A stretch of DNA of 64,000 nt from Desulfitobacterium sp050251735 (GCA_050251735.1 JBFWMF010000004.1:62001-126000), one strand, 5' to 3'; shown: positions 35,124-44,351, counted from the stretch's first letter. The notes: generated from the letters alone by a model not told the origin. Made by a program: numbers and translations.

Positions 35124-35633
35124 CTATCGTTCATACTTCGGCCGATACTTAAGCCACCCTCGCGTAAACGAGCGATGAATCCACGGATACGTTATAGGCA
35201 CAAGAACCGCGTTATATAGTGAGACACCGAGGACCAAGCGTAGCGCATCGTCGAAAGCCCAACGGGCTCCTGCGAGGATATTTAGAAAGGCGATGACACC
35301 TTCTCCCACAAATGTAACCAAAAAAACTAAGAGGGCAATCAAGAAAAAGTTCTCCTTGTACCATCGCTGGGAGAGCCAACCGGTAAGCAAGGCGACCATC
35401 ATTAAAGTTAACGCATACATACCAAAATGTCTGCCCAGATAAAAATCTGCTAGTATACCTGCTCCTAATCCCCATAGAGCACCCGGCAACGTCCGATGAT
35501 GCAGAGCCATATAAATGGCAAAGAGCAGCAATAGGTCCGGCTTAATCCCACCCCAGGACAAAAAATAGAAGACGGTTCCTGGCAGAATTAAGCTCAAAAG
35601 GAGCATAACGACAATGAGGATATTCCGCCGCAT
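35124..35633 (-). CDS. mreD: Rod shape-determining protein MreD
   Basis: Small membrane protein of the elongasome that links MreC to PBP2 and RodA. 169 residues with five or six hydrophobic segments. FYFLSWGGIKPDLLLLF and LGAGILADFYLGRHFG carry the loosely conserved MreD motifs (PDLLLL, G-x-x-x-D-x-x). It begins two bases after the mreC stop, using the GGGGGG at the end of mreC as ribosome binding site. Confidence 0.9.
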   Translation of the reverse strand: MRRNILIVVMLLLSLILPGTVFYFLSWGGIKPDLLLLFAIYMALHHRTLPGALWGLGAGILADFYLGRHFGMYALTLMMVALLTGWLSQRWYKENFFLIALLVFLVTFVGEGVIAFLNILAGARWAFDDALRLVLGVSLYNAVLVPITYPWIHRSFTRGWLKYRPKYER

Positions 35634-35635
35634 CG

Positions 35636-36502
35636 TTATTGCCCCCCTGTCTTTCTTACAATATAAACTTCCTCTAAAGAATCAAAATCCACAAAAGGCG
35701 AAATATAGGCTGTTTTCAACAGGCCGGAGCCATCCAATTGTATCTGTTCCACTTTACCCACGGGAATATCTTTGGGATATACTCCTCCCATACCGGAAGT
35801 CAACACTAAATCACCAACATTGACATTATCATCACGACGTAATAGCATCTGAAGATTACCTTCAACTTCTAGTCGGGTGGTTCGTTTATAGGTTCCTTCA
35901 ACAATACCAAAGGTTGGGGATCCAGTACTTCCCCGCACCGAGGCACTGACTTGCCCTTCACTATCTGTGATCAAAAGGACCTCTGAGGTGGTCGGCGTCA
36001 CGGAGACAATCTTGCCGACCAAGCCTAAAGCAACGATGACCGGATCATTCACAGCCACCCCGTCTTTAGACCCACGGTTGATGTTCAAAGTTTGATACCA
36101 TGCGGTAGGATTACGATTAATAATACTGGCACCGATCTTCGAATATTTATCTATGTTAGGGCTGTTGAACATCTGTTGATCTAGTTCATTATAGCGTAAC
36201 CCGGCCAAAACCTGCTCTTTCAGCTTAAGATTATCCCCTGTCAGCTGCTCTACTGTGGCCTTTAATTCCTCATTTTCCCTTCGTATTTCATCAAAATTCC
36301 AAAAAACGCGAGTGTTCTCTTTGAAGCTGTTTCCCGCCTTCAGAATAACATTCTGAACTGGGCTGAGGACACGCTGCAATCCCCCACCGATTGGGTTAGG
36401 AAATTGACTTCCCAGTCCAGTTAAGCGAATACTCACAAGCACACCTAACACGAGGAAGAAAACGAGAACCATGATTCCCGTTGCATTTACTCTTTTTCGC
36501 AC
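35636..36502 (-). CDS. mreC: Rod shape-determining protein MreC
   Basis: Bitopic membrane protein of the elongasome; its external beta domain binds and activates PBP2. One membrane segment (IMVLVFFLVLGVLVSIRL), a coiled coil (FDEIRRENEELKATVEQLTG) and the MreC beta domain (INRNPTAWYQTLNINRGSKDG, in parts). The frame opens at a TTG at 36550 inside mreB. GGAGG lies eight bases before the GTG at 36502, which I take as the start (288 residues). 25 bp downstream of mreB. Confidence 0.94.
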   Translation of the reverse strand: MRKRVNATGIMVLVFFLVLGVLVSIRLTGLGSQFPNPIGGGLQRVLSPVQNVILKAGNSFKENTRVFWNFDEIRRENEELKATVEQLTGDNLKLKEQVLAGLRYNELDQQMFNSPNIDKYSKIGASIINRNPTAWYQTLNINRGSKDGVAVNDPVIVALGLVGKIVSVTPTTSEVLLITDSEGQVSASVRGSTGSPTFGIVEGTYKRTTRLEVEGNLQMLLRRDDNVNVGDLVLTSGMGGVYPKDIPVGKVEQIQLDGSGLLKTAYISPFVDFDSLEEVYIVRKTGGQ

Positions 36503-36527
36503 CAGGCCTTCCTCCCCGCCTTCAACT

Positions 36528-37544
36528 CTAGCTTTTTTGCAATGCAGCAATTCTACGGAAAATATCCTCGTTCTCTAAAACCTTTCCCGTCCCAAGGGCA
36601 ACACAAGAAAGGGGGTCCTCCGCTATATGTACCGGCATCCCCGTTTCCTCCGCAAGGAGCTTGTCCAGATTACGCAGTAGGGATCCTCCTCCTGCCATCA
36701 CAATGCCACGGTCCATAATATCTGCTGCCAATTCCGGAGGAGTCTTTTCTAGGCAGGACTTTACACCTTCAACGATAGCCAACACAGGTTCCTGAAGAGC
36801 TTCTTGAATCTCTTCAGCCGTAATCTCTACGGTCTTCGGCAAGCCTGTCAGCAGATCCCTTCCACGGACTTGATAGCGTTTATCTTTTTCAGCTTGATAA
36901 GCACAGCCGATTTCCATTTTGATATCCTCAGCCGTGCGATAACCCACCATTAAGTTATAACGACGTTTGATATGAGCTACAATGGCATCATCCATCTCAT
37001 CACCGGCAACACGGATGGAACGGCTTGTAACGATCCCGCCCAAGGAAATGACTGCAACCTCCGTGGTCCCGCCACCGATATCCACAATCATATTTCCCGT
37101 AGGCTCACTCACCGGAAGCCCTGCACCAATAGCAGCAGCCATAGGCTCTTCCATGATAATCGGATCCTTAGCACCTGCCGCTAAGGCGGCTTCCTTAACT
37201 GCACGTTCTTCAACTGGGGTCACACCGGAAGGCACACAGATGACCACCCGTGGACGAGCAAAAGGAGATTCCGTGCCCAAGGCTCTGGAAATAAAATATT
37301 TCAGCATTTTCTGAGTTACATTAAAATCCGAAATAACGCCATCCTTTAAGGGGCGGATCGCCACAATATTGCCCGGGGTCCGACCGATCATTTCCTTCGC
37401 TTTATCTCCTACAGCCAAAGGTGTTTTCTTTTCTGTATCAATCGCAACCACAGAAGGCTCATTGCAAACAATTCCCTTGCCCTTCATATGGACCAGCGTG
37501 TTCGCAGTACCTAAATCAATTCCTAAATCCTTGCCAAAAAACAT
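36528..37544 (-). CDS. mreB: Rod shape-determining actin homologue MreB
   Basis: Forms membrane-bound filaments that orient wall synthesis. Actin-fold ATPase motifs: phosphate-1 GIDLGTANTLVH, phosphate-2 IVDIGGGTTEVAVI, adenosine motif VMAGGGSLLRNLD. 338 residues is normal. First of mreBCD and just downstream of radC and maf, the common Firmicute order maf-radC-mreBCD. Confidence 0.97.
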   Translation of the reverse strand: MFFGKDLGIDLGTANTLVHMKGKGIVCNEPSVVAIDTEKKTPLAVGDKAKEMIGRTPGNIVAIRPLKDGVISDFNVTQKMLKYFISRALGTESPFARPRVVICVPSGVTPVEERAVKEAALAAGAKDPIIMEEPMAAAIGAGLPVSEPTGNMIVDIGGGTTEVAVISLGGIVTSRSIRVAGDEMDDAIVAHIKRRYNLMVGYRTAEDIKMEIGCAYQAEKDKRYQVRGRDLLTGLPKTVEITAEEIQEALQEPVLAIVEGVKSCLEKTPPELAADIMDRGIVMAGGGSLLRNLDKLLAEETGMPVHIAEDPLSCVALGTGKVLENEDIFRRIAALQKS

Positions 37545-37668
37545 TGGATATTCCCCTTCCGTTTTTACGATATCTATGTCCTAGGAAATAATACGAAATC
37601 CATAAGTTCTTTCAGGGGCTTACCCCTTAGCCGAAATCTGCTACTTGTCCGAGGGTTAGGTCCTTCCC

Positions 37669-38352
37669 CTATAATATCCCTCGTTCTTTCAAGCTTATGT
37701 ACCGATTATCTCCAATAATTACGTGATCAAGGACTTCTATGCCCAAAATTTGTCCGCCATCGGATAACCGCCGGGTCACATCAAGGTCTTCTCGACTGGG
37801 TGATGGATCACCGCTGGGATGGTTATGCAAAAGAATAATCGCATTGGAATTACGCCGAATAGCTTCTTTGAAGCACTCCCGAGGATGTACCAGGGAAGAA
37901 TTTAGAGACCCCACTGAAATGGAGCTAATTCCCAAAACATGATTCTTGGTGGATAGACTAACCACTCGAAAATGCTCTCGATCCAGATAGCGCATTTCTT
38001 CCATGACCAGATGCGCGATATCTTGAGGAGAATTGATAACGGGCCGAACCAGAGGGTCGGAGGAAACCGAACGCCGTCCCAGCTCCAAGGCCGCTTTGAG
38101 CTCGGCTGCTTTAGCATTTCCCATACCATGCAGCTGGGTCAATTCATGAACTGTCAAGCGAGCCAACCCAGATAATCCTCCGGCTTGAGTCAATAGCCGT
38201 TCAGCAAAATCTAAGACATTCTCTCCCTTTAGGCCGGTCCTCAGCAAAATTGCTAAAATCTCACGGTTAGAGAGAGCCTCCGGACCACATTGAAACAAGC
38301 GTTCACGAGGTAGCAATTCCTCAGGAAGATCCTTCAACCGACGATAATCCAT
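37669..38352 (-). CDS. radC: RadC family (JAB1/MPN-like) protein
   Basis: JAMM-type metalloprotein fold, once thought to be a DNA repair factor; the true function is not known. N-terminal HhH-like segment (LSNREILAILLRTGLKGENV) and the JAMM motif HNHPSGDPSPSREDLDVT (about residue 173), with the metal-binding H-x-H and D. 227 residues. GAGGTG precedes the ATG. It overlaps the maf 3' end by 32 bases. Confidence 0.94.
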   Translation of the reverse strand: MDYRRLKDLPEELLPRERLFQCGPEALSNREILAILLRTGLKGENVLDFAERLLTQAGGLSGLARLTVHELTQLHGMGNAKAAELKAALELGRRSVSSDPLVRPVINSPQDIAHLVMEEMRYLDREHFRVVSLSTKNHVLGISSISVGSLNSSLVHPRECFKEAIRRNSNAIILLHNHPSGDPSPSREDLDVTRRLSDGGQILGIEVLDHVIIGDNRYISLKERGIL

Positions 38353-38959
38353 CCTTCACCTCATGTAGGGCGATATCTTCATGCTCAATCCCCCACACGC
38401 TGAGTCTTGCCTTGACATATTCCATAGGTAAACCAATCACATTGCTTAAGGATCCCCGATAATAATCCACGAAAAGAGCGCCAAGACCTTGGATACCATA
38501 TGCACCCGCTTTGTCCATAGGCTCCCCTGAGTCAATATATTCCAAGATCTCCTGATGAGTCAGAGAACGAAAAAAGACCGCTGTCCTTACCGCACCATGC
38601 TCTTGGCGGCCTGCCCCATTAATGAGTGCCACCCCGGTGTACACTTCATGTTCTCGTCCACTTAAAGCAGTGAGCATTTCCTCTGCTTCCTTTTCATCCT
38701 TAGGCTTGCCTAGAATTCGGCCTCCTAAAGCGACAATCGTATCGGCTCCGAGAACTACATCCTCGCGACTTCCACCTATATCTAACCAATTCTTCAATCC
38801 TGCCTGAGCTTTGCGCAAAGCCAGTTGTTTTACAGCTGAATCAGGGGAAATACCTTGGGATAGCTCTTCAGAAACATCTGCAGCCACCCGAGTAAAGGAA
38901 AATCCCCCTTCTTTCAGGAGCATCCCTCGACGCGGAGAAGCTGAAGCCAGTACGAGCAT
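38321..38959 (-). CDS. maf: Maf family nucleotide pyrophosphatase
   Basis: House-cleaning pyrophosphatase acting on dTTP, UTP or modified pyrimidine nucleotides; linked to septum formation in Bacillus. LVLASASPRRGMLLKE is the Maf substrate-binding loop, and GADTIVALGGRILGKPKD the second conserved region. The frame begins at 38998, but AGGAAG lies seven bases before the ATG at 38959 and Maf proteins start at this point (212 residues). Part of the maf-radC-mreBCD group. Confidence 0.94.
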   Translation of the reverse strand: MLVLASASPRRGMLLKEGGFSFTRVAADVSEELSQGISPDSAVKQLALRKAQAGLKNWLDIGGSREDVVLGADTIVALGGRILGKPKDEKEAEEMLTALSGREHEVYTGVALINGAGRQEHGAVRTAVFFRSLTHQEILEYIDSGEPMDKAGAYGIQGLGALFVDYYRGSLSNVIGLPMEYVKARLSVWGIEHEDIALHEVKDGLSSVEGSS

Positions 38960-38960
38960 T

Positions 38961-39224
38961 TTACCACTTCCTAGCCAGATAATAACCACCGAGAGCACCT
39001 AATATGGTTGCAATAGTGATGTTTAAACGGAAGCCAAAGGAGAAAGACATAAAAAAGAAGTCCAGATAGGTATGAGAAGGAAAATCGATAACCGCCGGGC
39101 GCAAAAAAGGTGCTAAAAAGCTAAATTTCTCCAGCCCATAACCCATTAAAGTGCCTATAGCAGCTCCTGACAGAATAAGGAGAACCGTGCGACCCATCCC
39201 CGAATTATTTCGCCCTGCCGGCAT
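38961..39224 (-). CDS. DUF4321 family small membrane protein
   Basis: About 87 residues with two or three hydrophobic segments (TVLLILSGAAIGTLMGYGLE, FFFMSFSFGFRLNI, ATILGALGGYYLARKW). It fits the DUF4321 family, which in Clostridia commonly sits just upstream of maf. No function is known. The ATG at 39224 is preceded by AAGGGGGAAG; an earlier in-frame start at 39245 lacks one. It ends one base before the maf start codon, suggesting coupled translation. Confidence 0.8.
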   Translation of the reverse strand: MPAGRNNSGMGRTVLLILSGAAIGTLMGYGLEKFSFLAPFLRPAVIDFPSHTYLDFFFMSFSFGFRLNITIATILGALGGYYLARKW

Positions 39225-39252
39225 ATTCTTCCCCCTTTCAACCATAGAAATG

Positions 39253-39286
39253 TAGCCAGGGCATGTTGCTCCTGGCTAATTTTTCG
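39253..39286 (+). terminator. Hairpin with T-run in the aspA-DUF4321 gap
   Basis: Stem TAGCCAGG/CCTGGCTA with a T-run (AATTTTTCG) on the plus strand only. All local genes are on the minus strand, where no T-run follows, so its use as a terminator of aspA is uncertain. Confidence 0.35.
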
Positions 39287-39396
39287 ACACTTTTTAGTTT
39301 AGCACCTCCATAACTAATTCGCAAGAGGCCCTTCGTCGTAAAACTATAAACTTACTATTAATTTCATCCATGATAAGCTTTACAAAATCACATCTG

Positions 39397-40812
39397 CTAC
39401 ATGAGGCTCCCCTTAAGCAACTCCGAGCCACTGATTCCCGGTTTTGTCATTTCAAAGGGATTCAAAATCACTTCCAGTTCTTCAGCAGTTAGCACCCCTT
39501 TTTCGAGAACAATTTCCCGCACAGGACGACCTGTAATAATCGCCTCTTTGGCAATTCGTGATGCTACTTCATAGCCCACATGAGGATTGATTGCTGTCAC
39601 CACGCCCACGCTATTTTCTACTAGGTTACGACAGCGTTCCACATTGGCAACTATACCGACCACACAACGCTCCTTAAAGACTTTGATGACATTTCGCAGT
39701 ATATCTAAGGATTGGAGCAGATTAAAGACCACCACCGGCTCCATCACATTCAGTTCCAGCTGTCCCGCCCCACAGGCTAAGGCAATAGTAAAATCATTGC
39801 CCTGCACCTGGAAGGCAACCTGATTGACCACTTCAGCCATCACCGGATTAACTTTTCCTGGCATAATAGAAGAGCCAGGCTGCATGGCCGGTAGGGTAAT
39901 TTCCCCAAAGCCCGTTCTTGGTCCGGAAGCCATCAGCCTTAGATCATTAGCGATTTTGGAAAGGTTAACGGCCAAAGTCTTTAGAGCTCCCGATACCTCC
40001 AAAAAGGCATCCGTGTTCTGGGTGGCATCGACTAAATTTTCCGCTCTGCGGAGCGGCAAACCTGTGATTTCTCTCAAAAGATCAGAAACCTTCTCAATAT
40101 ACACCGGGTCAGCATTCAAACCGGTTCCTACAGCCGTTGCTCCCATATTGACGATCAACAAGGATTGAGAAGCCCCCTCGATGCGCCGAATATCTCGCCC
40201 CAACATTTGCGCATAGGCCGCAAACTCCTGACCTAAACGTATGGGGACCGCGTCTTGAAGGTGAGTTCTTCCCATCTTAATGACTCCATCAAACTCTTGA
40301 GCCTTGCTCATCAAGGCGGCCTGCAATTCCTTGAGGGCCATGAGCAAATCGTCAGCCACATTTAAACAAGCGATGCGAATAGCTGTAGGAAAAACATCGT
40401 TTGTGCTTTGGGCCATATTTACATGGACGTTTGGATGCACACGTGAATAATCTCCTTTTGTTCCACCAAGAATCTCAATGGCCCGATTGGCGATGACCTC
40501 ATTAGTATTCATATTATAGGAGGTTCCTGCCCCCCCTTGGATAACATCCACCACGAAATAATCATCGAACCTTCCTTCTGCAACCTCCAGAGCAGCACTG
40601 ACTACTGCCGCTCCGACGTCACGGGACATTGAGCCAATCTCCATGTTTGCCCTTGCGGCTGCAGCTTTAACTAATCCTAAAGCACGTATGAGTTCATGAT
40701 GTGGACGATATCCCGTGATCGGGAAATTCTCTCTAGCCCTCAGGGTTTGAATGCCATAATAGACGTTATCTGGTACATCTATCATGCCGAGTAGATCCTT
40801 TTCTTTACGCAT
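39397..40812 (-). CDS. aspA: Aspartate ammonia-lyase
   Basis: Interconverts aspartate with fumarate and ammonia. Fumarase/aspartase superfamily signature GSSIMPGKVNPV (about residues 316-327, with the catalytic serine loop). The N-terminus DLLGMIDVPDNVYYGIQTLRARENFPI follows aspartase (Y-Y-G-x-x-T-x-R-A-x-E-N-F) rather than fumarase (KYWGAQTQRS). 471 residues. It could supply fumarate, which Desulfitobacterium-type anaerobes use as an electron acceptor; this is inference. Located alone downstream of rex. Confidence 0.9.
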   Translation of the reverse strand: MRKEKDLLGMIDVPDNVYYGIQTLRARENFPITGYRPHHELIRALGLVKAAAARANMEIGSMSRDVGAAVVSAALEVAEGRFDDYFVVDVIQGGAGTSYNMNTNEVIANRAIEILGGTKGDYSRVHPNVHVNMAQSTNDVFPTAIRIACLNVADDLLMALKELQAALMSKAQEFDGVIKMGRTHLQDAVPIRLGQEFAAYAQMLGRDIRRIEGASQSLLIVNMGATAVGTGLNADPVYIEKVSDLLREITGLPLRRAENLVDATQNTDAFLEVSGALKTLAVNLSKIANDLRLMASGPRTGFGEITLPAMQPGSSIMPGKVNPVMAEVVNQVAFQVQGNDFTIALACGAGQLELNVMEPVVVFNLLQSLDILRNVIKVFKERCVVGIVANVERCRNLVENSVGVVTAINPHVGYEVASRIAKEAIITGRPVREIVLEKGVLTAEELEVILNPFEMTKPGISGSELLKGSLM

Positions 40813-40898
40813 AATGAATCCTCATCATTCTATATACTTCCTTTTTGCATACAAAGTGATTTTGCTTCCTCTTAGTCATCCACAATATCCTAGGATGC

Positions 40899-40924
40899 AA
40901 AAAAGCAAGACAATAGTTTGTCTT
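40899..40924 (-). terminator. Terminator of rex
   Basis: Seven-base perfect stem AAGACAA/TTGTCTT followed on the minus strand by GCTTTTTTG, 33 bp after the rex stop. Confidence 0.88.
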
Positions 40925-40956
40925 ACTTTTCTTCAAATCTCTGCTTTTTATACTGT

Positions 40957-41589
40957 TTATAAACGATGGGCGCCCACATTAAAGGTTAATACTTCGAGAT
41001 TAACAGCTAAGTCCACATTTCTAAGCTCGACTTCTGGGGGAACATTTAACACTACAGGTGCAAAATTGAGAATCGCCTGCACTCCGGCGCGGACGAGTTT
41101 ATCCGCGATCTCTTGAGCAGCGGCAGAAGGCACAGCGATGATGCCAATTTGCGTCTTGTTATTCTTTGCAACTTCTTCGATATTATCAATGCACATGACT
41201 TCGACACCATGATATTTAAGCCCAATCTTCATAGGATCATTATCATAGATACTGGTGATAATAAATCCACGCTCACGGAAACCTTTGTATGTAGTCAGGG
41301 CTAAACCTAAGTTACCCATACCCACGAGACAAACGCTCCAATCCTGGCTTAAGCCAAGGATTTTCAGAATATGGCGATGCAAATCTTTTACATTATAGCC
41401 CACACCACGAGTTCCAAATTCACCAAAGTATGCTAAATCCTTACGCACTTGAGCTGGACTTACGCCAACACCTTCAGCAATTTCACCTGATGATATTGTG
41501 ACAATCCCCTTGCGATCTACATCTGTTAAATGTCTTGAATAAACAGAAAGACGAATAATTGTAGCTTCTGGGATTTTAAGTGTTTTCAT
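40957..41589 (-). CDS. rex: Redox-sensing transcriptional repressor Rex
   Basis: Represses fermentative and respiratory genes and is released by NADH. Winged-helix N-terminus (IPEATIIRLSVYSRHL, GVSPAQVRKDLAYFGEFG) with the Rex-specific RKDL recognition helix, followed by a Rossmann NAD(H) domain (VCLVGMGNLGLAL) and the C-terminal swapped helix. 210 residues. It has its own promoter and terminator. No palindromic Rex site could be recognised in its own upstream region. Confidence 0.95.
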   Translation of the reverse strand: MKTLKIPEATIIRLSVYSRHLTDVDRKGIVTISSGEIAEGVGVSPAQVRKDLAYFGEFGTRGVGYNVKDLHRHILKILGLSQDWSVCLVGMGNLGLALTTYKGFRERGFIITSIYDNDPMKIGLKYHGVEVMCIDNIEEVAKNNKTQIGIIAVPSAAAQEIADKLVRAGVQAILNFAPVVLNVPPEVELRNVDLAVNLEVLTFNVGAHRL

Positions 41590-41630
41590 TAATGTAACCC
41601 CCCCGTTTCTTATTTCTTGAAAGCAAGTTC

Positions 41631-41659
41631 ATTATATCACTAAGTTCGTAGGTAAACAA
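41631..41659 (-). promoter_or_regulatory. Likely sigma-A promoter of rex
   Basis: On the minus strand TTGTTT (41659-41654), 17-base spacer, TATAAT (41636-41631), 42 bp before the start codon. Confidence 0.65.
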
Positions 41660-41705
41660 ATTTTAACAATGCTAATTTCAAATAATTCGCATCAAATAAT
41701 TTTAT

Positions 41706-42386
41706 TTAACTTTTTAGAACTTCAATGGCACTCAGGTATTCTCCATAAAGGCGCAAGGACATAATCTTTCTCATATCGATTGGCAGTGTCCTCTCCGCCT
41801 TGATCATCGATAGGGATGCTTCATGCAAATTCGTCAACCCATGCGAAGTAGTCAGTATCAAATTCTCAAATTGCGGAAGGCTGCTTTCCCGGGTAGCATA
41901 CGGTGTATTTAGGTAGATATTGACACCCTTTAAAATCTCAGCCGTCTGCTTTGCTCCAGTGCCCCGAATCTGAAAGGCACGTTCGGGATTGATCAATAGT
42001 TTTGGAACAGTAACCATTCCACCCTCTTTCAGCAATTCTTGAATCGCAAGCAATTCATCCTTCGCATAAGCAAAGCCTATTGCTACGACAAAAGGATCTT
42101 TAGAGATAACCTGGGCATCCCACCCTAATTGTTGTAGTCGTTCCTTTTCCTGGTTAGCATTTTGTTCAGAATTGAATACTCCCATCTGACAAGTCCAGAA
42201 TTCAATTTTATCCAAAGTCAAAAGGAATTCTTCTCGTTCTGAAGTGCTAGGTGAGGTTGAATGTGTGTCCTTGGGTTGTGTGACTAACTTAACATAAGTA
42301 TAACCAAAATAACAAGTCATCCATACAAACAAGATAATAGCAAAAACCACGAAAAACTTAATAATCCAACGATTACATTTATTCAT
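41706..42386 (-). CDS. SPOR-domain membrane protein
   Basis: 226 residues with one N-terminal membrane segment (WIIKFFVVFAIILFVWMTCYF) and a short Ser/Thr-rich linker. A SPOR-like repeat follows (FWTCQMGVFNSEQNANQEKE, then LGWDAQVISKDPFVVAIGFA), the fold that binds denuded glycan strands at septa. The C-terminal ~100 residues match nothing I recognise. GAGGGTGATAG precedes the ATG. It is alone between rex and the phosphate transporter, so the partner and stage of use are unknown. A role in division or sporulation wall work is plausible. Confidence 0.75.
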   Translation of the reverse strand: MNKCNRWIIKFFVVFAIILFVWMTCYFGYTYVKLVTQPKDTHSTSPSTSEREEFLLTLDKIEFWTCQMGVFNSEQNANQEKERLQQLGWDAQVISKDPFVVAIGFAYAKDELLAIQELLKEGGMVTVPKLLINPERAFQIRGTGAKQTAEILKGVNIYLNTPYATRESSLPQFENLILTTSHGLTNLHEASLSMIKAERTLPIDMRKIMSLRLYGEYLSAIEVLKS

Positions 42387-42555
42387 ACTATCACCCTCTC
42401 ATTTTACTGTCAACTTCTTCCTAATCCAAAATCGCGATTAAAGTCATATTTAACAAAACTTTCACATTTCGGACAACCTGAAGCTAATATCAATTTATGT
42501 GCTAGGTAAGCCGTTCATGTCATTAAATAAAATGAGTGGAGCCGCCATACAAATG

Positions 42556-42583
42556 AGAAAAGGAACCGAAAACGGTTCCTTTC
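42556..42583 (-). terminator. Terminator of the DUF47-pit operon
   Basis: Nine-base perfect stem AAGGAACCG/CGGTTCCTT with a four-base loop and TTTTCTC after it on the minus strand, 40 bp downstream of the pit stop. Confidence 0.82.
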
Positions 42584-42622
42584 AGTGAGCTTAAAAAGCA
42601 TCTTATACTCTTATTGCGTTTC

Positions 42623-43630
42623 TTACAAAATAACACTAATCAGTTTATAGAAAAGGAATGATGTGATCGCTGTCGTTGGAATCGTAACCACCCAGGCTAC
42701 AAGCATTTGCTGAGCTACACCCCAGCGCACAGCAGAGATCCGTTTAGCGCTCCCCACACCCATAATCGAGCCCGATACCACATGAGTCGTGGACACAGGT
42801 AAATGTAGCCCGGGGAAAGCTGTAGCAGTCCAGATTACAATTGAAGAAGTCAAGTCTGCCGCAAAGCCATTGATCGGCTCTAATTTGAATATCTTACCAC
42901 CCATAGTCCGAATGATTTTCCATCCACCCGCAGCTGTACCTAAGGCCATCGCTAAAGCACAGGCCATTTTTACCCATAAGGCCGGATCGAGATTAGATGG
43001 GTCTTGCAGACCAGACGCCACAAGGGCCATCGTAATAATACCCATAGACTTTTGTGCGTCATTGGAGCCATGATTAAAAGCTAACAGTCCCGCAGAAAGC
43101 ATTTGCATCTTGCGAAAACCCTGATTGACTTTAGAAGGAGCAAATTTACCAAAAATGAAATAGAGTATCTTCATAATAATAAAACCTAGAATAATACCGA
43201 CAATCGGAGATATAAGTAAAGCAGCAACAATTTTCAGGATACCTTGAACCTGAAGGACATCAAAACCAAGTTTAGAGACGGCGGCTCCAATCATTCCACC
43301 GATAATAGCGTGAGAGGAACTGCTAGGAATGCCAAAATACCAGGTCAATAAGTTCCAAAATATCGCTCCAATCAAAGCAGCGATAACAATTTCTTGAGTC
43401 ACAAATTTAGGATTAACAATATCCTTGGCTATCGTTTGAGCCACCCCTGTGCTGACCAACGCACCAGTAAAATTTAGTATTGCCGCAATAATAACTGCTC
43501 GCTTCGGAGTGAGCGCGCGTGTTGAAACACTCGTCGCAATGGCGTTAGCCGTATCATGAAATCCATTGATGTAGTCAAAAGCCAGTGCGAAAAATACGAC
43601 GAGAATCAGTAACGCACTGGAACTAATCAT
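42623..43630 (-). CDS. pit: Low-affinity inorganic phosphate transporter, Pit family
   Basis: Cation-coupled phosphate (or metal-phosphate) symporter. Two PHO4 signature repeats, FALAFDYINGFHDTANAIATSV (in parts: GFHDTANAIAT) near the N-terminus and GLLAFNHGSNDAQKSMG in the middle, with about 10 hydrophobic segments. 335 residues is typical of the short bacterial form. Its start overlaps the DUF47 gene by eight bases, the standard pitA-DUF47 pairing. Confidence 0.95.
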   Translation of the reverse strand: MISSSALLILVVFFALAFDYINGFHDTANAIATSVSTRALTPKRAVIIAAILNFTGALVSTGVAQTIAKDIVNPKFVTQEIVIAALIGAIFWNLLTWYFGIPSSSSHAIIGGMIGAAVSKLGFDVLQVQGILKIVAALLISPIVGIILGFIIMKILYFIFGKFAPSKVNQGFRKMQMLSAGLLAFNHGSNDAQKSMGIITMALVASGLQDPSNLDPALWVKMACALAMALGTAAGGWKIIRTMGGKIFKLEPINGFAADLTSSIVIWTATAFPGLHLPVSTTHVVSGSIMGVGSAKRISAVRWGVAQQMLVAWVVTIPTTAITSFLFYKLISVIL

Positions 43631-44249
43631 ACTTCAATACAACTCCTTTAAGGAGATCAGCAATTTCCTCACATTGATCCAATGTGTTTTCTAGATGTTC
43701 AAGAATTTCTTTCCACTTAATAATTTCAATAGCATCTTTTTCTTGTTCAAACATCCGCGCCACTTCTTGACGGTATAAGGTATCTCCTACAGCCTCAAGA
43801 CGATATACTTCTTCAGTTGCAGCAAGAATCTCACTCCGTTTAAAGTGAATGCTATTTAAACAACAGAAGGCTGTTTTGAGCTGTTCCATAGCTTTGACAA
43901 TGGTACGGACTATTTCCTGCGCACCCATGGAAGGTTTTTTGGTATGGTAGAGAGACATACGCTCCACTGCTCCTTGACTTAAATCCACAATATCGTCAAG
44001 GTTTTGCGCTAGTGTATAGATATCTTCGCGGTCCAATGGGGTAATAAGGGTTGAATTCAAACGGTCCACAATTTCTGTGGTTATTTTATCTGCTCGATGC
44101 TCTAGATCATGCATCATCTCAGCTTCTTCAGCAGATACAGAATTTTGGCTGATCAACCCCTCGAGTTTCTTTGTTGTTATACAGGCTAATTCTGCACTCT
44201 CCCTAAATAAAGAGTAAAATTTATCTTCTTTTGTAGATAGACCAAACAT
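43623..44249 (-). CDS. DUF47 (PhoU-like) accessory protein of Pit
   Basis: 208-residue helical protein of the PhoU-like DUF47 family. Metal-binding-type motifs are spread over helices: EEAEMMHDLEHRADKITTE and DREDIYTLAQNLDDIVDLSQG (in parts), then DALEIIK-type helices with EILEHLENTLDQCEEIADLL at the end. Members partner Pit transporters and are thought to gate them. First gene of the pair. The Pho-box-like repeats and a -10 element lie upstream. Confidence 0.9.
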   Translation of the reverse strand: MFGLSTKEDKFYSLFRESAELACITTKKLEGLISQNSVSAEEAEMMHDLEHRADKITTEIVDRLNSTLITPLDREDIYTLAQNLDDIVDLSQGAVERMSLYHTKKPSMGAQEIVRTIVKAMEQLKTAFCCLNSIHFKRSEILAATEEVYRLEAVGDTLYRQEVARMFEQEKDAIEIIKWKEILEHLENTLDQCEEIADLLKGVVLKYD

Positions 44250-44289
44250 TAACTAACCTCCAGTCGCTATTGTAACGATATCCTGTTGT

Positions 44290-44351
44290 ATTGTAGCAAA
44301 TTTTGCAGCCGCTAATGTTAAGTTTATGTTAAGTTTTTAAGCAAAATTTAA
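44290..44351 (-). promoter_or_regulatory. Pho-box-type promoter of DUF47-pit
   Basis: On the minus strand two exact TTAACA hexamers are repeated with an 11-base period (44332-44327 and 44321-44316). Upstream is a second looser pair, TTAAAT and TTAAAA, also 11 bases apart. An extended -10, TGCTACAAT (TACAAT at 44295-44290), lies 20 bases after the last repeat. This is the arrangement of PhoP-P activated promoters in Bacillus. Confidence 0.7.

Noticed and set aside
34500..35219. Several short plus- and minus-strand open frames in the PBP2-mreD gap
   Set aside because: Composition and start sites do not look coding, no protein family is recognisable, and inverted repeats explain the region better.
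41652..41669. Possible Rex operator overlapping the rex -35 box (TTGTTAA with TGTTTAC)
   Set aside because: The two halves are not an inverted repeat; the second half should read TTAACAA or TTCACAA.
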